Origin: Pseudonocardia kunmingensis
GTDB lineage: Bacteria; Actinomycetota; Actinomycetes; Mycobacteriales; Pseudonocardiaceae
Reading direction: 5' to 3'
DNA: 64,000 bases
Assembly (NCBI RefSeq): GCF_006716445.1
Contig: NZ_VFPA01000004.1
Location: 310,001-374,000 of the forward strand
This document shows, piece by piece, positions 1 through 7,914 of this stretch (positions are counted from its first letter, which is position 1; each line of letters opens with the position of its first letter). The position numbers were made by a program, and so were the translations under genes. The notes under the pieces are model-generated. The model was not told where the DNA came from. It searched no databases and was given only the letters and a program-made list of their open reading frames with translations.

Positions 1-2
1 TG

Positions 3-152
3 GGCGTCACCGGGACCGGGGTGGCCCGGCTCGGCGCACAGAGCATCGCAGCCGGCGTGCTGCTGGTGCAGGCCCGCCGCAGGCGCCCGCGGGACGGCGG
101 CCCCGCGCGGGGCAACGCGGGATGGGGGCGCATCAACTACCCGCCGTGCTGA
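3..152 (+). CDS. C-terminal fragment of a membrane-anchored protein (partial)
   Basis: Only the last 49 codons are inside the window; the stop is TGA at 150-152. The visible part has a Val-Thr-Gly-Thr-Gly stretch, then a moderately hydrophobic segment of about 15 residues and a run of four arginines, followed by a Gly/Arg-rich tail. That order recalls the C-terminal anchor of actinobacterial surface proteins, but the tail after the basic cluster is longer than in typical sortase substrates, and no complete LPxTG motif can be read. Function cannot be assigned. Confidence 0.35.
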   Translation, partial: GVTGTGVARLGAQSIAAGVLLVQARRRRPRDGGPARGNAGWGRINYPPC

Positions 153-176
153 CACACGTTGGCTCCGCGAATTCAG

Positions 177-296
177 TCAACGCACGAGGTCGCAGACCGC
201 CCGCGCCGACAGGAGGCTCTTCGGAAGGAAGGCAGCGGCCGGGCTGGCCGCGGCCAGGTCGGCGATGTCATCCCGGTCCAGCGTCGAGATCACATG
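177..296 (-). pseudogene. Remnant of a response-regulator receiver domain
   Basis: The last 39 residues of this minus-strand frame read like the end of a two-component receiver domain. A beta-strand with Ser-Thr-Leu is followed by Asp-Arg-Asp-Asp, then Ala-Ser-Pro and a Phe-Leu-Pro-Lys-Ser motif that carries the conserved lysine of receivers, then a final helix. Nothing upstream in any frame gives the phosphoacceptor aspartate region or a DNA-binding domain, so this is a broken leftover. Assignment rests on pattern recognition of a short stretch. Confidence 0.45.
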
Positions 297-447
297 GCCA
301 GCTTGCCGGCGAGCTGGAGCGGGTGGGTGAACGCCGGGGATGATCGCACCAGTTCTCGTCGAAGTCAGGCGGCCGCGCTCTTCTCCTCCGGCTCGAGGAC
401 CCGGAAGAGGCTCAACCCGCCGAACCGGCACACCGCCGAGGCGCGGC

Positions 448-819
448 TCAGTTGCGCACGTACGCGCCCATCATCCGGTGAAGTGACGCGAGTCGTTCGG
501 GAAGGAGCTCCGCGTCGAATCGCCCGTCGCGGACCCAGGCCTCGACGGCTGCAACATCCTCGTCGGCCAGCAAGGGACCGACGCGCACCGCGGGACCGAT
601 CGGGCGCTGTCGCGCGTCAGTGGGTTGGAGCACCAGCATCGGGCCCGGCGAGCGCATCCCGCAGGCGAGGCGCCCGACCGGACACTGGGCGACAACCAGC
701 ACACCGAGCCGACTGGAGCGAACCACGCGGCGCATCGCCGCGACAGCGCGGTCGTACACGTCCGTGGCACATCTCGACTCACCGCAGAGCACCAGGGTGT
801 ACCCCACCCGAGGATTCAC
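448..819 (-). CDS. [2Fe-2S] thioredoxin-like ferredoxin family protein (candidate)
   Basis: A 123-residue protein whose start is taken as GTG at 819, because that codon overlaps the TGA of the preceding minus-strand ORF in a GTGA arrangement. It opens with a hydrophobic beta-strand followed by Cys-Gly-Glu-Ser-Arg-Cys, and a second cysteine pair (Cys-Pro-Val-Gly-Arg-Leu-Ala-Cys) follows about 40 residues later, a layout resembling the thioredoxin-like [2Fe-2S] ferredoxin fold. The spacing is not canonical, so cluster binding is inference. It is divergent from the metal-importer operon and shares its Zur-like promoter region. A ferredoxin-like gene is also part of the Zur-controlled coelibactin locus of Streptomyces coelicolor, which makes a reductive role in metal release plausible. 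Confidence 0.5.
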   Translation of the reverse strand: MNPRVGYTLVLCGESRCATDVYDRAVAAMRRVVRSSRLGVLVVAQCPVGRLACGMRSPGPMLVLQPTDARQRPIGPAVRVGPLLADEDVAAVEAWVRDGRFDAELLPERLASLHRMMGAYVRN

Positions 820-998
820 GGTCCTGACTCCCCCATCGCGGAGAGAGTGCCACCGAGAACGAGCTTGCCCGCCCAGGAGAACCGGGAGGCCCGCGGGCGC
901 TCCCGAGCTCCGACCACCCGACCGTTCTCGAACGCGAGCGACGAGGCGGCGATCCGGGCCGGCTCGATCCGACGCCGTGCGCAGCGGGCCAGGTTCAC
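816..998 (-). CDS. Small basic protein of unknown function, coupled to the ferredoxin-like gene
   Basis: A 60-codon frame from GTG at 998 to TGA at 816-818, which overlaps the next gene's GTG by the usual 4 nt (GTGA). Third positions are mostly G or C in this frame and less so in the competing minus-strand frame, which supports real coding. The product is Arg-rich with two cysteines and no membrane segment. It begins 18 nt from the Zur-like box at 1017-1035, so it would be the first gene of a zinc-repressed unit. I do not recognise the family; it does not match the zinc-free ribosomal protein paralogues often found in Zur regulons. No strong ribosome binding site is visible. Confidence 0.4.
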   Translation of the reverse strand: MNLARCARRRIEPARIAASSLAFENGRVVGARERPRASRFSWAGKLVLGGTLSAMGESGP

Positions 999-1016
999 AC
1001 ACCCACCATCTCACGC

Positions 1017-1035
1017 AACGATAACCGTTTTCAAT
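1017..1035. promoter_or_regulatory. Candidate Zur box A
   Basis: AACGATAACCGTTTTCAAT, an imperfect 9-1-9 palindrome (6 of 9 pairs). Its complement reads TTGAAAACGGTTATCGTT, very close to the TGAAAAC-n-ATTATCA style of Streptomyces Zur sites. It lies between the divergent ferredoxin-like and ABC-importer genes. Confidence 0.65.
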
Positions 1036-1092
1036 AGAGGCAGAGCATGGCCGGAGCCCACCAGTGGCACGCGCCACGGCGACAGGCGGTAG

Positions 1093-2760
1093 ATGGCGCA
1101 ACGAAAACCGTTACCATTCCCGCCTGTGGCACTCGACGACCGGGACGGGGCCGAGGGCGGGCGGTGCCCGCTCGTCGTGCGCGGTCTGGTCGTCGAGATC
1201 AGCGGCCGTCGGATCCTCGACGGGATCGACTTGGACGTGGCCGCGCACGAACGCGTGGCCCTGCTGGGGGCGTCGGGTTCGGGCAAGTCGTTGACGGCCG
1301 CCGCGGTGCTGGGCCGGTTGCCGCTGACCGCGAGCGCCCACGGGAGCGTGCGGGTGTGCGGGGCGGAGGTGCTCGGCATGCCCGCCGCCCGCCGCGGCCG
1401 CGACGCGGGGGTCGCGGCGCTCTTCCAGGACTCCCGGACCGCGCTCAACCCGCTCGTGCACATCGGCGCACAGCTCGTCGCGCCGCTGCGCCACCACGGA
1501 GGGCTCTCCCCGCAGCAGGCCCGCTCGGCGGCGGCCGAGCTGCTGACGTCGCTCGGGCTCGACGACCCAGTGCGGGTGCTGCGCGGCTATCCCGGCGAGC
1601 TGTCCGGCGGGCAGCGCCAGCGGGTGTGCATGGTGCTCGCGCTCGCCTGCCGGCCGCAGCTGCTACTCGCCGACGAGCCGACCACGGCGCTCGACGTGGT
1701 GAGCCAGCGCCAGGTGCTTCAGGTGCTGCAGGACCGGATGGCCGCCTCGGCCGCCGGCCTGCTGTTCATCACGCACGATCTCGCCGCGGCCGCGCAGGTG
1801 TGCACCCGCGCCGTGGTGCTCGCCGGCGGACGCGTGGTCGAGGACGCGCCGATCGCCGAGGTGCTCGCGGAGCCGCGGCACGACTACTCCCGGCTGCTCG
1901 TCGACACCGCCCAGGCGACCCGCCTCACACCGGCCCGGCGCGCACCGCCCACCACACCGGCCCCGCTCCTCAGGGCAACCGGCCTGCACCGCAGCTACCC
2001 CGTACGCCGCTCCTGGGCGCGCCCATCTCCGCCTCCGGTGCCGGCGTTGCGCGGTGTCGACCTCGCCGTAGGGGCGGGCGAGCGGGTCGGCCTCGTCGGC
2101 GTCTCGGGCTCGGGGAAGTCGACGCTCCTGCGAATCCTGCTCGCGCTCGACACCACGGACGCCGGCACGGTGGAGTTCCGCGGCCGTGCCGTCCGCCCCG
2201 CCCGGACCGCTGCCCTGCGCTGGTACCGGCGCGCGGTGCAGTACATCCCGCAGGATCCCGCGAGCAGCCTCGACCCGCGGATGAACGTGGCCGACCTGGT
2301 GTCCGAACCGCTCGACCGGCTACGCGTGCCGGGCGACCACCGGGCTGCCGTGACCGCGGCGCTGGACCGGGTCGGGCTGCCCGCCGACTGCGCCGTGCGG
2401 CGGGCCGGCGAGCTGTCCGGCGGCCAGGCCCAACGAGTGGCGATCGCGAGGGCCGTCGCGACCGGCCCCGCTGTGCTGATCGCCGACGAGCCGGTGAGCG
2501 GCATCGACCTCCCCCTGCGCGACCAGGTCGTCGCCCTGTTGGAGCGGATGTGCACCGACACCGGCATGGGGCTGTTGCTGGTCTCGCACGACCTGTCCGT
2601 GGTGGCGGCGCTATGCGAGCGGACCGCGGTGTTGGCCGAGGGCGAGCTGGTCGAGGACCGGCCGACCGCAGACCTGCTGGCCGCGCCGGAGCACCCCCGC
2701 ACCCAGGAGCTGCTCGACGCGGTCCCCGACCTCCCGCCAGCCGGTATCCCCGCCGCCTGA
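1093..2760 (+). CDS. Fused double ATPase of an Opp/Nik-type ABC importer
   Basis: A 555-residue protein with two complete ABC ATPase domains, equivalent to DppD plus DppF in one chain. Domain 1 (about 25-270) has Walker A GASGSGKS, signature LSGGQRQR and Walker B LLLADEPT followed by the H-loop ITHD. Domain 2 (about 290-545) has Walker A GVSGSGKST, signature LSGGQAQR, Walker B VLIADEP and switch His in VSHD. It energises import through the fused permease encoded two genes downstream. ATG at 1093 has a weak AGGCGG 3-4 nt upstream; GTG 1126 is an alternative start because Zur box B overlaps the first codons. Context (lipoprotein, permease, Zur boxes, NRPS operon nearby) points to uptake of a metallophore-metal complex or metal rather than peptides; that substrate is inferred. 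Confidence 0.85.
   Translation: MAQRKPLPFPPVALDDRDGAEGGRCPLVVRGLVVEISGRRILDGIDLDVAAHERVALLGASGSGKSLTAAAVLGRLPLTASAHGSVRVCGAEVLGMPAARRGRDAGVAALFQDSRTALNPLVHIGAQLVAPLRHHGGLSPQQARSAAAELLTSLGLDDPVRVLRGYPGELSGGQRQRVCMVLALACRPQLLLADEPTTALDVVSQRQVLQVLQDRMAASAAGLLFITHDLAAAAQVCTRAVVLAGGRVVEDAPIAEVLAEPRHDYSRLLVDTAQATRLTPARRAPPTTPAPLLRATGLHRSYPVRRSWARPSPPPVPALRGVDLAVGAGERVGLVGVSGSGKSTLLRILLALDTTDAGTVEFRGRAVRPARTAALRWYRRAVQYIPQDPASSLDPRMNVADLVSEPLDRLRVPGDHRAAVTAALDRVGLPADCAVRRAGELSGGQAQRVAIARAVATGPAVLIADEPVSGIDLPLRDQVVALLERMCTDTGMGLLLVSHDLSVVAALCERTAVLAEGELVEDRPTADLLAAPEHPRTQELLDAVPDLPPAGIPAA
1100..1118. promoter_or_regulatory. Candidate Zur box B, overlapping the importer start codon region
   Basis: AACGAAAACCGTTACCATT, 9-1-9 with 6 of 9 pairs and 74 nt from box A. 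It begins 7 nt after the first base of the ATG at 1093, so either Zur binds inside the 5' end of the gene or translation really begins at GTG 1126. Confidence 0.5.
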
Positions 2761-2792
2761 CCGTCCCCGATCGCACCTTGCCGAGGAGATCC

Positions 2793-4319
2793 GTGTCCGT
2801 CCCCCGTCCCCGTGGCGTTCTCTGCGCCGCGCTCGCCGCCTGCGGGCTCCTGCTCACCGGCTGCTTCTCCACCCCGGCGACGCCGAGCGGTGCCGGCGAA
2901 GGCCGCATCGGTGTCGCGATGCTCCAGCCGCCGCGCTCGGGCCTTTCCCCGTTGAGCGACGACGCGTTCAAGCTCTCCCGGTGGCGAACCGCCGAGACCC
3001 TCGTCGTGCTCGACGCCAACGGCGATGCGCAGCCGGCGCTCGCCACCGAGTGGGCCCAGGTCGACGAGCGGACGTGGCGGTTCCGGATCCGCGACGGCGT
3101 CCGCTTCCACGACGGCAGCGAGCTCACGGCCGCGCACGTCGCCACCGCGCTGACGGCCGCCGCCCAAGCCTCGCCGCCGCCGCGCATCCTCGACGGGGTC
3201 GAGCTGACCGCACGCTCCGAGGGTGACGATGTGCTCGTCGGCACCGCCGATCCCGACCCGCTCGTGCCGCAGCGGCTGTCCAGCCCGCAGCTGTCGATCC
3301 TCGCCCCGGCCGCCTACCGGCCCGACGGCACCGTCGACCCGCTCCGGGCCGGGACCGGGCCGTTCGTGCTGACCGCGGTGAACGGCACGTCCGGCGCCAC
3401 CCTGGACCGGTTCGACGGCTACTGGGGCGAGCCGGCCACGGCGAGCGGCATCGACGTCGACTTCGTGCCGGACGGCGGGGCTCGGGCCGCCGCGCTGCGC
3501 ACCGGCACCGCCGACGTGGTGGAGGCGATCCCGGTGGGCCAGGTCTCGCTGCTCGACCCCGCGCTGGTGCACGAGGTGCCGATGCCGCGCACCAACACGC
3601 TCTACCTCAACACCGAGCGTGGTCCGTTCGCGAATCCGGCCGTCCGGGCCGCCGCGCGGGCGGCGATCGACCGGGCCACGCTCGTGCAGAACGTGTACGA
3701 GGGCCGCGCCGACGTCGCGGCCGGCCTGCTCGGTCCGGCGCTGCCCTGGGCGGCTCCCGGTCGCGACACCGCCGAGTATGCCGCCGCGCTCGGCCGGCGC
3801 CCCGCCCCGGCGCCGGTGACCGGCGTGCCGATCGCCCTGGGCACCTTCACCGACCGCGCCGAGCTGCCCGAGGTCGCGGTGCTGCTGGAGCAGCAGCTCG
3901 AGGCCGCCGGGTTCGTCGTGACGCAGGACGTGCGCGAGTACTCGTTCATCGAGGCCGACGCGCTCGCCGGGGCGTTCGACGCGTTCATCCTGTCCCGCGC
4001 CACCGTGCTCGACTCCGGTGACCCCGTCGCCTACGTGGCCAGCGACTTCACCTGCGAGGGCTCGTTCAACATCTCCCAGCTTTGCGACGCGGGCGTGGAC
4101 GCCGCCGTCCGGGAGGCGGCAGCCACCCCGGCCGGGCCCGAGCGGCGCGCGTCGATCCTGCGCGCCGAGGCAGCCGTACTCGCCACCGACGCGGCCGTCC
4201 CGATGCTGCACGAGCGCGTGATCCAGGGCGAGTCGGCGCGCGTGTCGGGTGTGGCGCGCGACCCGCGGGAGCGCGAGCTGATCATGCCGGACTCGACGGT
4301 GGCGGGTAGCACGCCGTGA
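2793..4319 (+). CDS. Extracellular solute-binding lipoprotein (SBP family 5)
   Basis: A 508-residue substrate-binding protein of the peptide/nickel/opine (family 5) type. GTG 2793 is preceded by GAGGAG at 6-7 nt. The signal peptide ends in a lipobox Leu-Thr-Gly-Cys near residue 21-24, so it is lipid-anchored outside the membrane. The first conserved region (ERTWRFRIRDGVRFHDGSEL) is the classic family-5 motif, and length fits. It follows the fused ATPase by 32 nt and overlaps the permease start by 4 nt (GTGA). In this Zur-controlled setting the probable ligand is the zinc complex of the metallophore made by the downstream NRPS/PKS operon, by analogy with other family-5 systems that import opine or nickelophore complexes; direct peptide uptake cannot be excluded. 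Confidence 0.85.
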   Translation: MSVPRPRGVLCAALAACGLLLTGCFSTPATPSGAGEGRIGVAMLQPPRSGLSPLSDDAFKLSRWRTAETLVVLDANGDAQPALATEWAQVDERTWRFRIRDGVRFHDGSELTAAHVATALTAAAQASPPPRILDGVELTARSEGDDVLVGTADPDPLVPQRLSSPQLSILAPAAYRPDGTVDPLRAGTGPFVLTAVNGTSGATLDRFDGYWGEPATASGIDVDFVPDGGARAAALRTGTADVVEAIPVGQVSLLDPALVHEVPMPRTNTLYLNTERGPFANPAVRAAARAAIDRATLVQNVYEGRADVAAGLLGPALPWAAPGRDTAEYAAALGRRPAPAPVTGVPIALGTFTDRAELPEVAVLLEQQLEAAGFVVTQDVREYSFIEADALAGAFDAFILSRATVLDSGDPVAYVASDFTCEGSFNISQLCDAGVDAAVREAAATPAGPERRASILRAEAAVLATDAAVPMLHERVIQGESARVSGVARDPRERELIMPDSTVAGSTP

Positions 4320-6166
4320 TCCGCCGGGACGCCGTCGTGGTCGGGGCGAGCCGGGTACTGGCCGCCGGCGCGGTGGTGTTCCTGATCGGGATCCTGCCCT
4401 GGCTGTCGCTGCGCTCCCCGGAGCTGGCGATCCTGCGGGCGCGTTCTGCCGAGCAGGAGGCCACGCCCGAGGCGCTGGCGTCGATCCGGGAGCAGCTCGG
4501 GCTCGACGCCGGCACGCTGGTGCTGTTCGGCCGCTGGATCGGCGGGCTGCTGTCCGGCGACCCCGGCACGTCGTGGGTGTCCGGGCGGCCGGTCCTGCCG
4601 GGCATGCTGGCCGCGCTCGGGGTCTCGCTCACGCTGATGGCGTTCGCCCTGGTGGTGGCGGTCGTGGTCGCGGTGCTGCTCGCCCTGCCCTCGGTGCTGC
4701 GTGGCCTCTCCGGGACGGCCGGCCGGACGTCCGGGTGGGCCGCCGCCGCGTGTACCGCGCTGCCGGAGTTCCTGCTCGCGGCGGTGCTGCTGGTGGTCGG
4801 CGCCGTGTGGCTGGGCTGGTTCCCGCCCTATGGCTGGGAGGGCGTGCACTACGCCGTCCTGCCGGCGCTCGCGCTCGGCCTGCCGGCTGGCGGCCTGGTC
4901 GGCCGCCTGTTCGCGGACGGCGTGGCCGCCACCTTCTCTGAGCCGTGGCTCGGCACCTGGCAGGTGGCCGGCTTCTCACGGGCGCGGATCGTGGCCGCCG
5001 TCGCCCGCCGGACGCTGCCGGCGCTGCTGCCCCAGGTCGGGCTCGTCCTCGTCGGGCTCACCGGAGGGGCCGTCGCGGTGGAGCAGGTCTTCGCGATCCC
5101 CGGCCTCGGCCGCGCCACCCTCGGCGCTGCCGCGGCGCTCGACCTGCCGGCCCTGCAGCTCGGCGTGCTCATGCTGCTTGCCGTCGCTGAGGTCGCCGGC
5201 ACGGCCGCCGCGTTGGTCGGCCGCGCCCTGCTGGGCGGCGCGCTGCGTACGGGGGACGTGCCGGTGCCCGCGCCGGTGACGGCTCTCGGGCGCCGCTGGT
5301 GGATGGTCCCGGTCGGCGCGGCCGCGCTGCTGGCGGGGGTCGTCGGGGCCGGCCTGCTGCGCGACCCGTACACGTCGGCGCACGCCCGGCTCGCGCCACC
5401 GTCGTGGGCACTGCCGTTCGGCGCCGACGCCAGCGGGCGCGACCTGCTCGCCCGCGCCGCCCACGGAGCCCTGCTCACGATCGGGACCGCCCTGGCCGTC
5501 GTGCTCCTCAGCCTCGCGATCGGGGTGCTGATCGGGCTGTTCCCGCGGCTGTCGACCGGGCCGGTCGAGGTCACCAACGCCGCGCCACCGGTCATCGCCG
5601 GAATCGTGGTGGCCGCGGTCATCGGCCCGTCCGCGGTCGGCGCCGCGATCGCCGTCGCGATCGTAAGCTGGGCCCCGCTCGCTGCGCACACCGCGGCACT
5701 CGTCGCCGAGGCCCGCGCCCAGCCGCACGTGCGGATCCTGCCCGTCCTGGGCGTGGGCCCAGTCCGCCTGCTGACCCGGCACGTCCTGCCCGCCGTCGCC
5801 GGGCCGCTCGTGCGGCACGCGATGCTGCGCCTGCCCGGCGTCGTCCTCGCGCTCGCCGCGCTCGGGTTCCTCGGTCTGGGCCCGCAACCGCCCAGCCCGG
5901 AGTGGGGCCAGCTGCTCGCCGACGGGCTGCCGTACGTCGAGCGCGCACCCTGGGCCGTTCTCGCGCCGACCGCCGTCCTCGTGCTCACCTCGGTGCTCGC
6001 GGTCGCACTGTCCGGCCTCGCCGGGCGCACCGTCCGGCTTGGTGGCTCTGCACGATCAACACGACTCGGTCCGCTTCGTGACCGGACCGCCCCGGTAGGG
6101 CCACCGCCGTCGCGGCCCGCAGGTAGTGGTGCAGGTCCCTCGGACGTCACGGCCCGGCCCGAGTGA
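4316..6166 (+). CDS. Fused DppB-DppC permease of the ABC importer
   Basis: A 616-residue membrane protein containing two inner-membrane permease domains in one polypeptide. Residues about 5-300 resemble DppB/NikB, with a typical first helix, an extracytoplasmic loop ending at QLGLD, and an EAA-like loop before IPGLG. Residues about 330-590 resemble DppC/NikC, with the PFGADASGRDLLARAAHG motif and a C-terminal loop ending in GLGPQPPSPEWGQLL. The last 35 residues are a polar tail. GTG 4316 overlaps the stop of the lipoprotein gene. With the fused ATPases it gives a three-gene importer where five genes are usual, a compaction worth noting. The tail overlaps a minus-strand pseudogene by 20 nt. 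Confidence 0.85.
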   Translation: MIRRDAVVVGASRVLAAGAVVFLIGILPWLSLRSPELAILRARSAEQEATPEALASIREQLGLDAGTLVLFGRWIGGLLSGDPGTSWVSGRPVLPGMLAALGVSLTLMAFALVVAVVVAVLLALPSVLRGLSGTAGRTSGWAAAACTALPEFLLAAVLLVVGAVWLGWFPPYGWEGVHYAVLPALALGLPAGGLVGRLFADGVAATFSEPWLGTWQVAGFSRARIVAAVARRTLPALLPQVGLVLVGLTGGAVAVEQVFAIPGLGRATLGAAAALDLPALQLGVLMLLAVAEVAGTAAALVGRALLGGALRTGDVPVPAPVTALGRRWWMVPVGAAALLAGVVGAGLLRDPYTSAHARLAPPSWALPFGADASGRDLLARAAHGALLTIGTALAVVLLSLAIGVLIGLFPRLSTGPVEVTNAAPPVIAGIVVAAVIGPSAVGAAIAVAIVSWAPLAAHTAALVAEARAQPHVRILPVLGVGPVRLLTRHVLPAVAGPLVRHAMLRLPGVVLALAALGFLGLGPQPPSPEWGQLLADGLPYVERAPWAVLAPTAVLVLTSVLAVALSGLAGRTVRLGGSARSTRLGPLRDRTAPVGPPPSRPAGSGAGPSDVTARPE

Positions 6167-6480
6167 TCGGGCGCGTGCCCTCGACCAGGTAGAACGAGAG
6201 ATCGCGACACATCATCGCCGTCTCGAGGGAGGACTCTGTCCGGAGTGCCTCGTCGATCCAGGAGAGTCTCTCGGCCATGACGTTCTCCAGGCCCGCTCGC
6301 CGCCACAGATTGCGAGCGGGATCGATGGTGCGCGTGTGAAGCAAGGGGAGAGCCCGGGTGACCTCGGGCGGCTACTCCTGGCCGTGCATGTCTCGGACGA
6401 GCTCGGGAGACCAGAGGCTGTCGATGCGCAGGACCCGACCGCCCGGCTTGGTGATGTGGCGCGCAGCGGGGCCAGGGCGC
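6147..6480 (-). pseudogene. Methyltransferase C-terminal remnant with in-frame stop
   Basis: Reading the minus strand, a frame with Lys-Pro-Gly-Gly-Arg-Val-Leu-Arg-Ile-Asp (the post-motif of class I SAM methyltransferases) runs into a TAG, then continues in the same frame with about 75 residues rich in Arg and Glu up to the stop at 6147. The N-terminal Rossmann half with the glycine motif is missing. I read it as the decayed 3' half of a methyltransferase gene; the family assignment is tentative. Confidence 0.35.
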
Positions 6481-6966
6481 GGCCGCCGTCGTCATCACCA
6501 TCGGCTCCACCGCCGTGGCGGGACTGTCCACCTCCGGAGCTGCCTTCGCCGGAGCACTGCTGTCCACCGCTCTCGTTCTCGGCATCGCCGCGGGGCCGGG
6601 CGGGGCCGCGCTCGAGCTGATGGACCGCGGCATCCGCACGCTCCTCGACGCCGGCCTCGAGCACGGCGCCGTCGCCGCCTATCGGTACCTGCTCAACTCC
6701 GCGCTCCTCCAGCTCGCAGTCGAGGACGACCGGCGCGACCTCCGCCCTCACGCGCGGGAGGAGCTCGCCGCGATCCTGCTCTTGCACCGCGAGTCGGAGC
6801 GGTACCCCGGCCTGCCCTGGTCGCGGCGGACGTCCAGGAGCGGGGCACCGATCCGGAGGACATCGCCGAGATCGACGCGCAGTTCTACGAGTACGCCGTC
6901 GCCCGCGCGCTCGACGGCGTCGCGCGCAGACCCAGCGCACAACCGCACCAGTGCAGACCGACCTGA
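6461..6966 (+). pseudogene. Frameshifted gene for a small membrane-associated protein, function unknown
   Basis: One plus-strand frame gives about 40 hydrophobic residues (two possible membrane segments) and an Arg/Glu-rich helical region to Pro-Gly-Leu-Pro-Trp near 6820. Coding character then switches to another frame for the last 45 residues (Ala-Asp-Val-Gln-Glu-Arg-Gly-Thr-Asp onward) to TGA 6964-6966. The switch implies an indel near 6815-6830. A stop at 6452 lies just upstream and no good start is visible. I recognise no family. It overlaps the minus-strand methyltransferase remnant slightly, as expected in a rearranged region. Confidence 0.35.
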
Positions 6967-7079
6967 GCGATTAGGGGGTGCCGATCCGCCAGCGCTTGGC
7001 TCTCAGGGCGCTCGGCCCAAAGCTGCTGTGGGTCGGGCGATGGCTGAGGAGGGCGTCGTGATCACCCCCGACCCGGGAC

Positions 7080-7123
7080 TTTGCCGAGACGGCAAACGAA
7101 CGTGCGCCCCGGCAGGCCGGGGC
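7080..7123. promoter_or_regulatory. Two adjacent perfect palindromes upstream of a methyltransferase remnant
   Basis: TTTGCCG-AGA-CGGCAAA (7080-7096) is followed 9 nt later by GCCCCGGC-AG-GCCGGGGC (7106-7123). Both are perfect inverted repeats. The first, with an AT-rich edge, looks like an operator or a small hairpin; the second is a very stable GC hairpin without a T-run. Role unknown. Confidence 0.45.
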
Positions 7124-7234
7124 GACCCAGTGAGGAGCGTGCGACGTCGCAGACCGCGCGCCGGCATCCAGCGGCGACCCGCGGCTGTGGCGGCCTACTC
7201 GACCGGTTGACCGAATTTCTTGGAGCAGCCCCGC

Positions 7235-7914
7235 ATGAGCACCGAACCGCACGTCAGCGCCGACTCGGACGGCACGGCCGCGAACTACAGCGCGTCCGAA
7301 TCCGAGCGATTCTGGGAGGGGCACTACCGCGGTTACCGGGGGCCGTGGGCGGCCCGAGCCAATCCCCTGCTCGTGGAGACGGTGGCCCCCCTTGCGCCTG
7401 GTACGGCTCTCGACCTCGGCTGCGGCCTGGGTGGGCACACCATCTGGCTCGCCCGCCACGGTTGGCGGGTCACCGCTGTCGACATCTCCGCGACCGCCGT
7501 GGACCAGGTCCGGCGCCAGGCGCTGGAGCTCGGCCTGGGCGATCGCGTCGTCACCGAGCAGCACGACGTGGCCACGGGCTTCCCGTCCGGGAGTTCGACC
7601 TGATCTCCGCGCAGTACTTCCACACGCCGTTCGCGCTCCCCCGCGGCCAGGTCCTGCGCACCGCGGCCCACGCCCTGCGGCCCGGCGGGCTACTCCTCCT
7701 CGTCGACCACGGCTCGATCGCACCGTGGTCGTGGAACCAGAACCCCGACACCCACTTCCCCACTCCGGACGAGGTGTTCGCCGAGATGGACCTCGACCCG
7801 CGGCAGTGGTCACCGGATCGCACCGACATGCCCCGACGCGAAGCCACCGGACCGAACGGCGAGACCGCCGCGGTCGTCGACAACGTGCTGCTGGTCCGCC
7901 GAGCCGGGCGCTGA
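7235..7914 (+). pseudogene. SAM-dependent methyltransferase gene with a frameshift
   Basis: ATG 7235 opens a class I methyltransferase: FWEGHYRG near the N-terminus, motif I LDLGCGLGGHT, and the acidic VDIS end of strand 2. The frame then terminates early at 7603. The next frame carries the missing remainder: FDLISAQYFHTPF (motif IV-like), LRPGGLLLLVDHG (motif VI) and a C-terminus ending at TGA 7914. Restoring one base near 7583-7592 would give a roughly 226-residue protein of TehB/UbiE style. It could be a true pseudogene or a sequencing error, but the neighbouring cobW is also broken, which favours decay. Target of methylation unknown. Confidence 0.6.

Noticed and set aside
7106..7123. The GC-rich hairpin as an intrinsic terminator
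   Set aside because: No gene ends in a position to use it and no T-run follows.
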